From a bacterium HR10 (GTDB taxonomy: Bacteria > Acidobacteriota > Blastocatellia > HR10), in NCBI GenBank assembly GCA_002923315.1, contig BEHM01000002.1:137838-187003 (forward strand): DNA of 49,166 bases, written 5' to 3'. Of this stretch, positions 22,916 to 31,251 are shown piece after piece. Under the pieces are notes generated by a model. The model made no database searches. It had not been told where the DNA came from and was given only the letters and a program-made list of their open reading frames with translations. The translations under genes were made by a program, and so were the position numbers. Each line of letters starts with the position of its first letter. Within the stretch, counting starts at the first letter, position 1.

Positions 22916-23820
22916 AGGCGTTCATCGAACGAGAGGTTGCGAATGTGGTGCCGCACGTCCGTGGGCGAGAGGGGGCCGTGCTCGGAGAGAATTGCGGTGA
23001 AGGCGTCAAGAGGCGTCGTCTCGAAATATTCGTTCCAGATCACGAGTCCGGCCGGCGGCGCCTCCCATACCTCGGTTGGGGCTTGCGGGCGCGCGGCGCT
23101 CAGCGGGAGCGGGAAGAACTTGCTGCTCTCAGCGAGCGCATAGATGGGGAGGCCGCGTTCACGAGCGGCGAGTGCGAGCAGTCGCGTCCCGATCTTGTTC
23201 GTCACGCCTTCGGGGGAGACGCAATCGGCGCCCACGAGGGCGAGCGTGCATCGGCCCGCCCACTCCCCCATGGCGGCGTCCACGATGAGCGTCACTGGCA
23301 GGCCGAGCGCGAGCGCGCGCGAAGCCAAGAGGCGACCTTCGCACAGCGGACGGGCTTCGGTGCATACGATCGAGAAGGAGCGCCCCCCCGCGCGCGCCGC
23401 ACCGAGAGCATCCAGGACGGTCCCGCTGAACGAGTGGATGAGCACGCGCGCCCCCTCCGGGATGAGCTGGCTCGCCCACTCCCGCAGGGCGCGCGCGTTC
23501 TCCCGCCGCTCGCGCAGGAACTCGTCCAGGGCCTGCCGGAGGGCAGAGCGCGCGTCCTCCAGAGTCAGCGCTCCGGCCACCGCGCGCACGGCGGCATTCA
23601 CCAGATGCACGAGCGGGGCCATGTTCGGATGCGCCCGAATCGCGCGCTCGCCCAGATCGAGCACCTCCGCGCTGAGCGCCTCGACGGTCGTGGCGCGAGA
23701 GCGCGTGACGGCATCGCGCAGCACATCCGCCAAGCGCTCGGTCAACTCGGTCGCCCCCGCGAGATGATCCCCTTCGATCGCTCGAAGACGCTCCTGTGGT
23801 GTTGCGGCGTCCTCCCGCAT
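22870..23820 (-). CDS. eIF2B alpha/beta/delta-family protein (sugar-phosphate isomerase-like)
   Basis: 316 aa with the eIF2B/MtnA/ribose-1,5-bisphosphate isomerase fold. A helical N-terminal domain (1-110) precedes a Rossmann-like catalytic domain with VLIHSFSGTVLDAL, IVCTEARPLCEGRLLASRAL, the Asp in LALVGADCVSPEGVTNKIGT and YALAESSKFFPL. The GAD and NK(I)GT residues that bind sugar phosphate in MtnA and R15P isomerase are present. Substrate options are methylthioribose-1-P, ribose-1,5-bisphosphate or another aldose phosphate; no RuBisCO or AMP phosphorylase is nearby. It starts 6 bases after the CBS gene and overlaps cinA by 46 bases. Confidence 0.82.
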   Translation of the reverse strand: MREDAATPQERLRAIEGDHLAGATELTERLADVLRDAVTRSRATTVEALSAEVLDLGERAIRAHPNMAPLVHLVNAAVRAVAGALTLEDARSALRQALDEFLRERRENARALREWASQLIPEGARVLIHSFSGTVLDALGAARAGGRSFSIVCTEARPLCEGRLLASRALALGLPVTLIVDAAMGEWAGRCTLALVGADCVSPEGVTNKIGTRLLALAARERGLPIYALAESSKFFPLPLSAARPQAPTEVWEAPPAGLVIWNEYFETTPLDAFTAILSEHGPLSPTDVRHHIRNLSFDERLWSRLRSSPSATNCC

Positions 23821-23826
23821 GCCCGT

Positions 23827-24258
23827 TCAATAGACCTGGAAGAAGTGCTCGTAGAACTCCAGCGCTTCGTCCCGTTCCTTCTTATCGAGGCTGAGCAGAT
23901 CGCCGAGCGAGACCGTCCCCAGGACCTTCCCCTCCGGCGTGACCACGACCAAATGTTGAAAGTCGTTGGCGAGCATCGTCACCAGACATTCGGCATATGT
24001 CGCCTCCGGGGTGGCCGTCATCGGATCCGGCGTCATGATCTCTTCCACACGCGTCGTATCGGGATCGCGTCCTTCAGCGACGACCTTCGTCATGATGTCC
24101 CACTCCGAGAGGATGCCGACCAGCCGATCTCCATCCATGACCGAGATGGCGCGCACGTTCCGTCGGGTCATCTCCTGAGCAGCCCGTCGCACGGAATCCG
24201 TCTTCTGGACGGTGTAGACCTCCGTGCGGGAGCCAACGATGTCGCGAATCCGTTTCAT
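23827..24258 (-). CDS. CBS-pair domain protein
   Basis: 143 aa made of two CBS motifs. The first is about 8-58 (RTEVYTVQKTDSVRRAAQEMTRRNVRAISVMDGDRLVGILSEWDIM), the second about 72-125 (MTPDPMTATPEATYAECLVTML...HLVVVTPEGKVLGTVSLGDLL). A C-terminal helix with EALEFYEHFFQVY follows. Such stand-alone CBS pairs bind adenine nucleotides as energy or redox sensors. GAGGAGGGCGT precedes ATG 24258. It is the first gene of an operon with the eIF2B-like and cinA genes, which both handle nucleotide-type ligands, so a nucleotide-sensing role is plausible. Confidence 0.9.
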   Translation of the reverse strand: MKRIRDIVGSRTEVYTVQKTDSVRRAAQEMTRRNVRAISVMDGDRLVGILSEWDIMTKVVAEGRDPDTTRVEEIMTPDPMTATPEATYAECLVTMLANDFQHLVVVTPEGKVLGTVSLGDLLSLDKKERDEALEFYEHFFQVY

Positions 24259-24307
24259 ACGCCCTCCTCGCCGTCCGATCTCAAAAGGCCCGCCCGAATC
24301 TGCGCTT

Positions 24308-24337
24308 AGTATACTCCCGGACACGGAGCCCGCGCAA
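24308..24337 (-). promoter_or_regulatory. Sigma70-like promoter for the CBS operon
   Basis: On the minus strand TTGCGC (24332-24337) and TATACT (24308-24313) are 18 bp apart, giving a leader of about 43 bases. Confidence 0.5.
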
Positions 24338-24409
24338 AAGCGTCGTCGGTGAGAACATCTTCACGTGCGAAGATCTGCGCGGGGAAGGGGGTCCGCCTCA
24401 CTGAGGCGT

Positions 24410-26332
24410 TTAATGGACGAAGACGAGGAGGACATCGTAGGCGAATCTCTCCCGGCCATCCGCGAAGATGACCTTCGAGCGGTATCGAAAGACATTGCCA
24501 TGCGCATCTCGCCTTCGGCTTTCTCTGAACTCGACACCGATCCTCTCGATCCCGGCTGAGGGAAGACTGTGGAGCTCGCCGCTCTCGCTCATCCCGTTGT
24601 GATTCGCATCTCGCCACAGGCGGAGGCGCATCCATATTCCGTCACGGGCGTCAATCCACCCATCGCCGTTTTGGTCGCCCTCGGCCAGAGCCATGAGACC
24701 GTGTTTGGCGATCGCCCCGCCGGAGAGGGGCGTCGCGTTTCCAAAGAGCTCGCGTCCTGTAGTGATCTCCCCGTCGCCATCTCGATCCAAGACGAGGAAG
24801 GCATCATCCTCGCCAGCTCTTGTCCAACCCATCACCAACGGCGTTCCATTCGCATCGAAGTCGAACAGGACGGGCTCGGAGAGACCAGCCAAATGAAAGC
24901 CGTCTCCGGCGACGTCGATGAGGATCGGCGAGGCCAGGTAGTCCTCATCGTCGTAGTCCACCAGCCAATCCCCGTCATTGTCGATTCTGTCGTCGCAGTT
25001 CGCATAGGCACGTCCCTCTGGACGCGGTGGACAGTTCGCACTTGTTGAGTATGTGGATCTTTTCCCCGTTGTCAGGTCGCAAAATGTGACGGTTTGAGCA
25101 CATCCACCATTTGTACTTTGAGGAGCGTCTGCTCCCACAGCGCACGTTGATCCAATGACGATGTCGTTCGGTCCTTTGTGCAAGTCTACGTCGGCCTTGC
25201 AATTAGCCAGGCTCCCACCTGCGCAGGGGTTGCTGCAACTATAATCCGCCGGCGGTGGGCAGTTCTCCACCTCCTCCGACTCCAGCTCTACGACCGAGCT
25301 TGCTGCCTTTGGAAAAAGGTAAGTCCTTCCTTCGGACGTCACGACGTAGATTCCCCCTTCCGTTACGAGAATGCCTTTGGCAATGCGAAGCAGCTTTCGT
25401 GAGCCGATCAAAAGGGCGTACTCCCCGATTTTGAGGCCTTCGGGACTATATTCATGCACGACTTCTCCGCTCATCTCCGACCCCGGAAGAGCGACCCATA
25501 TATGTCCAGACGCCGCATCCACACTCCCTCCAGCGACGATGTGGAATCCCCCAACCCCCTTGCTCTCCATCGCTAGAGACTCCCACTGCCGCTGGACGAT
25601 ATACCGGACCCATTTCCCCCTTATCTCGAACTCCGCAAGGAGATCCCCATCTGGGGAGAACTTCAGGATAGAGGGCTCGGGAGAGTGCATGAAGATGTAG
25701 TAAATCTCATCCCTGCGTCCCACGGCGACGTCGCCGATGTTCAACCAGCGGTTCTGTGCCGCCGAGGCGCGGAATTCTCGCATCGTGCCGAATGAGGCGA
25801 GTCGGCGGCCAGACAGATCGTAAATATGAACTAATCCCTCAGCGGTCGGAGAACCGATGACGATTCTTCCATCGCTCAGAACAGCGAGCGATTCGGGAGG
25901 CGGCGCCGGAAAGGAGTTGAGCACTCGACCTCTGCGATCGAAGATCGTGATGCGGTGATCACCCGCGACGTACGTTCTACCTTGAGCATCGGTTGCGATG
26001 TCAGTGGCGTCTCCTACGAAGAATCTGTTGAGCATGTGGTGTCGGCGGTCATAGAGGAAAACCTCACGCCTATGAGGGAGACCACCCAGTACATAGAAGT
26101 GCTTTTCCCTGTCGAGGTAAGCCAGCGCTCTCACCTCGCCGGCTTCAGCGAAGACCTGCTGAGAGGCGCGGAGAAGGCGCTCGGGTGCTTCGCCGTGCTG
26201 CGCAGGGTAAAGGAGGGGAATCACCGCGACGACGAATGCAAGCCGGCGGCTCTTCACAGGAGGTCCCAACCAGGGCATAAAGATGATTCCTTTCCGTAGC
26301 GCCGGTGAACCTCCGAGCTTATTGTTCCTCAT
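24410..26332 (-). CDS. Secreted protein with beta-propeller repeats and C-terminal calcium-binding motifs
   Basis: 640 aa. A signal peptide with a long n-region (hydrophobic LAFVVAVIPLLYPA at about 31-44) leads to repeats of NHL/SMP-30 type, about 60-360 (for example GDATDIATDAQGRTYVAGDHRITIFD). A Cys-rich spacer follows (about 365-450), then an IDNDGDWLVDYDDED segment. The C-terminal region has EF-hand-like Asp/Asn loops: DRDGDGEITTGRELFG, DQNGDGWIDARDG and DANHNGMSESGEL. It is probably a calcium-stabilised outer-surface or periplasmic protein of unknown function. ATG 26332 has GGGAGGG 6 bases upstream; ATG 26278 is a second option. Codon use looks more AT-rich than in the neighbours. Confidence 0.82.
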   Translation of the reverse strand: MRNNKLGGSPALRKGIIFMPWLGPPVKSRRLAFVVAVIPLLYPAQHGEAPERLLRASQQVFAEAGEVRALAYLDREKHFYVLGGLPHRREVFLYDRRHHMLNRFFVGDATDIATDAQGRTYVAGDHRITIFDRRGRVLNSFPAPPPESLAVLSDGRIVIGSPTAEGLVHIYDLSGRRLASFGTMREFRASAAQNRWLNIGDVAVGRRDEIYYIFMHSPEPSILKFSPDGDLLAEFEIRGKWVRYIVQRQWESLAMESKGVGGFHIVAGGSVDAASGHIWVALPGSEMSGEVVHEYSPEGLKIGEYALLIGSRKLLRIAKGILVTEGGIYVVTSEGRTYLFPKAASSVVELESEEVENCPPPADYSCSNPCAGGSLANCKADVDLHKGPNDIVIGSTCAVGADAPQSTNGGCAQTVTFCDLTTGKRSTYSTSANCPPRPEGRAYANCDDRIDNDGDWLVDYDDEDYLASPILIDVAGDGFHLAGLSEPVLFDFDANGTPLVMGWTRAGEDDAFLVLDRDGDGEITTGRELFGNATPLSGGAIAKHGLMALAEGDQNGDGWIDARDGIWMRLRLWRDANHNGMSESGELHSLPSAGIERIGVEFRESRRRDAHGNVFRYRSKVIFADGRERFAYDVLLVFVH

Positions 26333-26367
26333 CGTGCCCTCCCGTGGACCTCTCTCGCGCCTGGTAG

Positions 26368-26407
26368 TTTATAGAGCCCCCCTCGCGATGTCAAATTAAA
26401 AAAAAAT
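26368..26407 (-). promoter_or_regulatory. Strong promoter with an A/T tract (UP element) for the propeller gene
   Basis: On the minus strand a perfect TTGACA (26389-26394) and TATAAA (26368-26373) are 15 bp apart, a short spacer. Directly upstream of the -35, at 26393-26407, is a run of T and A, the sort of UP element that binds the RNA polymerase alpha subunits, and striking in this GC-rich DNA. Confidence 0.6.
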
Positions 26408-26580
26408 AGCGGCATGAGCATCCATTATAGAGGCCAGCTCAAGGTTTCGCGAGCTGGGCGAGGTGAAGGAACACAGGCCCATCGCGGCACGCTCATGTCG
26501 GGAGGATGGGGGAGCCGCCGCAGTGCGAGGTCTTCTGCGACTCTTCGGAGAGGGCGCAGAGGGCTCGCTCATGGTGATCC

Positions 26581-26610
26581 TTGACAGAGGAAGCGCTTGT
26601 CCTCTTAAAT
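26581..26610 (+). promoter_or_regulatory. Sigma70-like promoter for the histidine operon
   Basis: A perfect TTGACA (26581-26586) and TTAAAT (26605-26610) are 18 bp apart. The predicted start lies about 67 bases before hisG. A second TTGACA at 26648 has no -10 partner. Confidence 0.55.
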
Positions 26611-26683
26611 TGGATTCTTTCGGCGTGAGAGGGAGTTTGAAGGTGTTTTGACAATCCTTCTCTCGCGATGCGAAAGGAGCGAG

Positions 26684-27664
26684 ATGGCGCTGGTGAAGTT
26701 CGCGATCCCGAAGGGATCGCTCGAGAAGGCGACGTTTGATCTCCTGGAGCGGGCGTGGTACAAGATCTACGGCCGGGAGCGCACGTATCGGCCGAAGATC
26801 AGTGATCCGCAGATCGAGCTGAAGATCCTTCGTCCCCAGGAGATCCCGATCTTTGTGGCCGAGGGGTTACACGATGTCGGTATCACTGGAAGGGATTGGA
26901 TTCAAGAGGGGCGGGCTGATGTCGAGACGCTGCTGGATCTGGAATACGGGCGGGTGAAGTTGGTCGTGGCCGTTCCGAAAGACCTGGAAGTGGCGTCGTT
27001 GACGGAGCTCTTTCGAACGTTCTGGCGCCAAGGGCGGAAGGTGCGCATCTCCGCCGAGTATTTGAACATCACGGCCGATTACGTGAAGGCCAATCCGCTG
27101 TATCGGCGGACGTTCGGGCGGAAGGAGCCGCTCATCATCACGCCCTGGTGGCGGCGCGGGACGAACGATCGCGTGAGCATCTACCTCTCGTTCGGCGCGA
27201 CGGAGGCGAAGCCGCCCGAGGACACGGACGTCATCATTGACGTCATTGAGACGGGGACGACCCTGGAGCGAAACAATCTGAAACCGATCGAGACGATCTT
27301 GGAATCCACCGCTGTCTTGATCGCCAATCGGCGCGCCCTTCGGGATCGGCAGAAGCGGGAGAAGATCTACGACATCGTGACCTTGCTCAAGGGGGTGATT
27401 GATAGCGGGAAGAAGCTCCACATCTTCGTCAACGTGCGGCAGGAGAATTTGGAGAAGCTGTTGCGGGCGTTGCCGGCGCTGAAGCGACCGACGGTCAGCC
27501 CCCTGTCGGCTCCCGGATGGTATTCGGTGAACACGATCGTCGAGAAGCAGGAATTCCTCACGCTCCTGCCAATCCTGCGCAAGCTGGCGCAGGGATTGGT
27601 CGTGCATGAGCCGCAGCAGATCTTGCCGCTTGAGGAGATCGCGCGCACCGAGATTCATGAGTGA
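26684..27664 (+). CDS. hisG: ATP phosphoribosyltransferase HisG, long form
   Basis: 326 aa. The catalytic type II periplasmic-binding-like domains contain VKFAIPKGSLEKATFDLLERA, VGITGRDWIQEG and the PRPP loop DVIETGTTLERNNL. The C-terminal domain (about 245-320, KKLHIFVNVRQENLEKLLRALPALKRPTVSPL) is the HisG_C regulatory domain that binds histidine. It starts histidine synthesis from ATP and PRPP, probably as a feedback-inhibited hexamer, so HisZ is not needed. AAAGGAG lies 4 bases before ATG 26684. It is the first gene of the operon and overlaps hisD by 8 bases. Confidence 0.94.
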   Translation: MALVKFAIPKGSLEKATFDLLERAWYKIYGRERTYRPKISDPQIELKILRPQEIPIFVAEGLHDVGITGRDWIQEGRADVETLLDLEYGRVKLVVAVPKDLEVASLTELFRTFWRQGRKVRISAEYLNITADYVKANPLYRRTFGRKEPLIITPWWRRGTNDRVSIYLSFGATEAKPPEDTDVIIDVIETGTTLERNNLKPIETILESTAVLIANRRALRDRQKREKIYDIVTLLKGVIDSGKKLHIFVNVRQENLEKLLRALPALKRPTVSPLSAPGWYSVNTIVEKQEFLTLLPILRKLAQGLVVHEPQQILPLEEIARTEIHE

Positions 27665-28979
27665 GTGTGAGCTCATTCCGATTCGAGCGCTGACGCCGCG
27701 CACTGTTGAGGTGCGGGCGCGAGAGATTCGCGCGCGAGGGGAGCTTTCGGAGGCTGTATGGCGAGGCGCGCGGCGCATCCTGCGGGAGGTCCGGGAGCGT
27801 GGCGATGCGGCCCTCTTGGAGTGCGTGGCGCGGTTTGACCGCGTCGCGCTCTCGCGGGATCGCCTGCGCGTCGAACCGGAGGCGGTTCGCGCGGCCTACG
27901 GCGAGGTCTCGCCAGAGGCGATCGCCGCGCTGCGCGTGATCAAGCGCCGCCTGGAGCGCGCCGAGCGGCGATGGCTTCAATTGCGGCGGAACGTGCGCCT
28001 CGCGGCCGATGGGGTGCGCATTCACAGCGCATGGGTGCCGATTCGGAGCGTAGGCTGCTATATTCCGGGCGGAAGAGCCGCGTATCCGAGCTCCGTGCTC
28101 ATGAACGTCATCCCCGCGCGTCTGGCTGGCGTCGAGCGGATCGTCCTGTGCTCGCCGCCGTCGCGGGAGCGGGGCGAGATTCATCCGTTGGTGCTCGTCG
28201 CCGCCGACCTCTGTGGCGTCACGGAGATCTATCGCGTGGGGGGCGTGGCCGCGATCGCCGCGCTCGCGTATGGAACGACGACGATCCCCTCGGTGGAGAA
28301 GATCGTAGGCCCGGGCGGGCCGTATGTCGTGGCGGCGAAGCTGCTGGTCTCCGAGCGGGTGGGGATTGATCTGCCGGCCGGGCCGAGCGAGCTGGTCATT
28401 GTGGCGGATGAGACGGCGTCGCCGGACATGATCGCGGCGGACCTCATGGCGCAGGCCGAGCATGGGGAGGAGAGCGTGTGTGGCCTTGTGGCGACGTCCC
28501 GGCATGTGGCGCGGGAGACGGCGCGCGCCCTGAGCGCGCGGCTCTCGCGGGCCGAGCGTCGCGAGATCATTCGCCGAGCGCTCACCCGACGGGGATTTCT
28601 CCTCTACGCGGAGGAGATGGAGCTGCTTGTGCGCTTCGTGAATGCCCTGGCGCCGGAGCATGTGCAGGTCATGACGCGGCGTCCGCGCGCGATCGCGCGG
28701 CGCATCACGTCGGCCGGACTCGTGCTCATCGGCCCGCATTCCCCGGCGAGCGCGAGCGATTACGTGTTCGGCACGAATCACGTCCTGCCGACCGGGGGGA
28801 CGGCGGCCGCTTCTTCCGGCCTCTCGGTACTCGATTTCCTGAGGCGGGCGACCTACGTCGAATGTGCGCGCTGGAGTCTCCCGCGATTCGTGGGGCCGGT
28901 GCGCGCGCTCGCTCTCGCCGAGGGCTTGCCGAATCATTATCGCGCGCTGGAGGAGCGCGTGCGGGACGATCTCCATTGA
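27657..28979 (+). CDS. hisD: Histidinol dehydrogenase
   Basis: 440 aa with the HisD signature: SVGCYIPGGRAAYPSSVLMNVIPA, the NAD loop VGGVAAIAALAYGT, VGPGGPYVVAAKLLV, the zinc and catalytic region IDLPAGPSELVIVAD...LMAQAEHGEESVCG and the C-terminal NHVLPTGGTAAASSGLSVLDFLRR. It oxidises L-histidinol twice to L-histidine with NAD and zinc. ATG 27657 lies within the last 8 bases of hisG, so translation is coupled. All motif segments look complete. Confidence 0.95.
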   Translation: MSECELIPIRALTPRTVEVRAREIRARGELSEAVWRGARRILREVRERGDAALLECVARFDRVALSRDRLRVEPEAVRAAYGEVSPEAIAALRVIKRRLERAERRWLQLRRNVRLAADGVRIHSAWVPIRSVGCYIPGGRAAYPSSVLMNVIPARLAGVERIVLCSPPSRERGEIHPLVLVAADLCGVTEIYRVGGVAAIAALAYGTTTIPSVEKIVGPGGPYVVAAKLLVSERVGIDLPAGPSELVIVADETASPDMIAADLMAQAEHGEESVCGLVATSRHVARETARALSARLSRAERREIIRRALTRRGFLLYAEEMELLVRFVNALAPEHVQVMTRRPRAIARRITSAGLVLIGPHSPASASDYVFGTNHVLPTGGTAAASSGLSVLDFLRRATYVECARWSLPRFVGPVRALALAEGLPNHYRALEERVRDDLH

Positions 28980-28987
28980 GTGGCGAG

Positions 28988-30055
28988 ATGAGCGCCTGGT
29001 GGCAGCGAAGACTCGACGAGCTGGAATCCTTGGAGGGGTATCCGATCCCCGAGATCGAGGAGCTCTCCGAGGGGAAGCTCGATGCCAATGAGAACCTCTT
29101 GCTGCCGAGGTCGCTGCTGGCGGCGTTGGCGCATCGCGCGGTGGAGGCGCTCGATCCCCGCTTCTATGCCGTCGCGGAGGCGCGGGCGCTCGTGCAGGAC
29201 CTCGGCCGTCATCTCGGCGTGGAGGCCGAACACATCGTCCTGGGGAGTGGGGGGGATCAGCTCATTGATCTCGTGGCGCGCATGTTCCTGGACGCGGGAG
29301 CGACGGCGGTCACGATCGCGCCCACGTACTCGTTCTATCGCATTCGCAGCGCGCTGATGGGAGCGCGCGTGATCGAGGTGCCGCTGCGCGAGGATTTCTC
29401 TCTGGATCTCGAAGCCCTGCTTCGAGCGGCGCGAGACGCGCGCCTCCTCTTCCTCTGTTCGCCGAACAATCCGACGGGGAACCAATTCCCTCTGGAGGAG
29501 CTCGAGCAAGTGGCGCGGGAGTTCTCGGGCATCCTCGTCGTGGATGAGGCGTACGTCGAGTTCGCGGATGCGACAGCGCTGCCGCTGTTGGAGCGCTCGA
29601 CCAATGTGATCCTGCTCCGCACGTTCTCGAAGGCCTTCGGATTGGCGGGGATGCGGCTCGGTTACCTTCTGGCGCATCCGCATCTCAGCCGCATCTTCGC
29701 CGAGAAGGTGCAATACCCTTATCCGGTGAATGCCTTCGCGGTGCGGTTGGCGCGCTTGCTCCTGGAGGCGTATGCGGAGGTGCGCGCCGCTGTGGAGATC
29801 GCCAAGCGGGAGCGGGAATGGATGCGAGCGGAGTTGTGCGCTTTGGGCGCGCGCGCCTTTCCCTCGCAGACGAATTTCATCCTCTTCGCGGTGGGCGATC
29901 GCGCGTCGGCCGTGTGGCGGCATTTGGCTGCGCATCGCCTGCGGGTGAAATACATCGGCGAGGTGCTCGGTCATGGGGCCTGCCTGCGGGTGACGGTCGG
30001 CGCGCCGGAGACGAATCGCGCGGTGATCGCGCGGCTTCGGGAGGTCCTCGGATGA
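28988..30055 (+). CDS. hisC: Histidinol-phosphate aminotransferase
   Basis: 355-aa fold-type I PLP enzyme. LDANEN is near the start, LGSGGDQLIDLV binds the cofactor phosphate, CSPNNPTGN is at 157-165, D186 in VVDEAYVEF contacts the pyridine nitrogen, and K215 in RTFSKAFGLAGMRLGY forms the Schiff base. It transaminates imidazole-acetol phosphate with glutamate. It starts 8 bases after hisD; the site before ATG is weak (GTGGCGAG). Its stop overlaps the next ATG by 4 bases. Confidence 0.94.
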   Translation: MSAWWQRRLDELESLEGYPIPEIEELSEGKLDANENLLLPRSLLAALAHRAVEALDPRFYAVAEARALVQDLGRHLGVEAEHIVLGSGGDQLIDLVARMFLDAGATAVTIAPTYSFYRIRSALMGARVIEVPLREDFSLDLEALLRAARDARLLFLCSPNNPTGNQFPLEELEQVAREFSGILVVDEAYVEFADATALPLLERSTNVILLRTFSKAFGLAGMRLGYLLAHPHLSRIFAEKVQYPYPVNAFAVRLARLLLEAYAEVRAAVEIAKREREWMRAELCALGARAFPSQTNFILFAVGDRASAVWRHLAAHRLRVKYIGEVLGHGACLRVTVGAPETNRAVIARLREVLG

Positions 30056-31233
30056 GCTATCGCGAGCGGCGCACGGCGGCGGGAATCGTGTACATCCGAG
30101 ACGATTGGGCGTCCGACGGATCCCGAGTGGACCTCATTCTCTTCGATTGCGATGGCGTTCTGATTGACGTGCGACCGTCGTATGATGCGGCCATTCGGGA
30201 GGCCGTCTCCTACATTGTGAGTAAGCTCGCCGGGCGCCCGGTCACACGCCCCGTCTCGCGGCGGCTCATCTCTCGGTTTCGGCAGAGCGGAGGGTTCAAT
30301 AACGACTGGGATACGGTGTGCGCCATCTTATGGGGGATCGCTGTCCAATTGCCGGAGCAATGGGTGGAGGATTTCCTGCGCGCGGATGAGGATCTCGCGG
30401 GTCAGGGGCTTCGCGATGCCGCCGAGCGATTCATGGCGTACGTCAGATGCTTGCGCCGCCCGAAGACGCTGGAGGAAGTGCTCGAGCTGCAACATCCCTT
30501 CCCCTCGACGCTCATGCGACGTCGGCTGCTGGAGCTGGCCGAGCGCGCCGATAGCTCCGGCCTTCGTTCGGTCGAGCGCACGATCCTCGAGCAGTGGGGG
30601 GTATCGGGCTTGCGGCGAGAGGCATTTCGCGCGTTCCAGAGGTTCCTCGGCTATCCGGGTGAGCCCGAGCAGAGCGTGGTCATTCGGGTGTTCAACGAGT
30701 TGTTCTATGGTGCCACCTATTGTCGCGAGCGATTCGGGTGGGAGCCGAAGTTCCATCTGGGGCCGGGGTTCATGGAGCAGGAACGGCCGATCATCACCGA
30801 AGCCGCGCTCCGGTGGTTGGAGCGGACATTCGGGCGCGCGCGTCTGGGAATCGTCTCGGGGCGATCGCGCGAATCGGCGCGTCGGACGTTGGGAGAGCGG
30901 CTTGAGGCGTTCAATCCGGAAGCGCTCGTCTTCTTGGAGGACGAATGGAGCGGCGTTCCCGAAAGCGTGGCGATCGGGAAGCCCGAGCCGTACGGCTTGT
31001 GGCGCGCGGTTCGCGCGATGGGGGAATTTCGACGCGCGCTCTATGTCGGGGATTCCGCTGAGGACGCGCTCATGGTCGAGCGCGCGCGCGATGCGCGGTT
31101 CGAATTCATCGGGATCTACGGCACGGGATATGGAGCGCGTGAGAAGATCGCCTGGTTTCGGGCTCGACGCGCTGCGGCCGTTCTCCCGACGGTGAATGAG
31201 CTGCCGGAGCTGTTCGACAGACATATCGGGTGA
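30052..31233 (+). CDS. HAD-superfamily phosphatase, candidate histidinol-phosphate phosphatase
   Basis: 393 aa. HAD motif I is LILFDCDGVLID with D32 and D34. Motif II is the Ser in LGIVSGRSRES, motif III the Lys in IGKPEPYGL, and motif IV GDSAEDALM. The cap inserted between motifs I and II is large (about 230 residues, rich in Arg and Leu helices). It overlaps hisC by 4 bases and precedes a monofunctional hisB, exactly where the one enzyme not otherwise present, histidinol-phosphate phosphatase, would be wanted. It is not the HisB-N, HisN (inositol-phosphatase) or PHP type. The function is inferred from context; HAD subfamily IA proteins beside hisB are known. Confidence 0.78.
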   Translation: MSYRERRTAAGIVYIRDDWASDGSRVDLILFDCDGVLIDVRPSYDAAIREAVSYIVSKLAGRPVTRPVSRRLISRFRQSGGFNNDWDTVCAILWGIAVQLPEQWVEDFLRADEDLAGQGLRDAAERFMAYVRCLRRPKTLEEVLELQHPFPSTLMRRRLLELAERADSSGLRSVERTILEQWGVSGLRREAFRAFQRFLGYPGEPEQSVVIRVFNELFYGATYCRERFGWEPKFHLGPGFMEQERPIITEAALRWLERTFGRARLGIVSGRSRESARRTLGERLEAFNPEALVFLEDEWSGVPESVAIGKPEPYGLWRAVRAMGEFRRALYVGDSAEDALMVERARDARFEFIGIYGTGYGAREKIAWFRARRAAAVLPTVNELPELFDRHIG

Positions 31234-31251
31234 ATGCTGGGAGACGGAGCT

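Larger units (their letters stand above)
26333..26683. other. 351-bp divergent intergenic region
   Basis: It holds the propeller promoter on the minus strand (26368-26407) and the hisG promoter on the plus strand (26581-26610). An inverted repeat, CCAGCTC/GAGCTGG, lies at 26434-26440 and 26451-26457. No gene was recognised; a 62-codon open frame at 26463-26651 has no ribosome-binding site and looks non-coding. I saw no run of His codons and no T-box. Confidence 0.6.

Noticed and set aside
26333..26683. A histidine attenuator or T-box before hisG
   Set aside because: No His-codon run, no T-box core and no competing hairpins were found, only one 7-bp inverted repeat.
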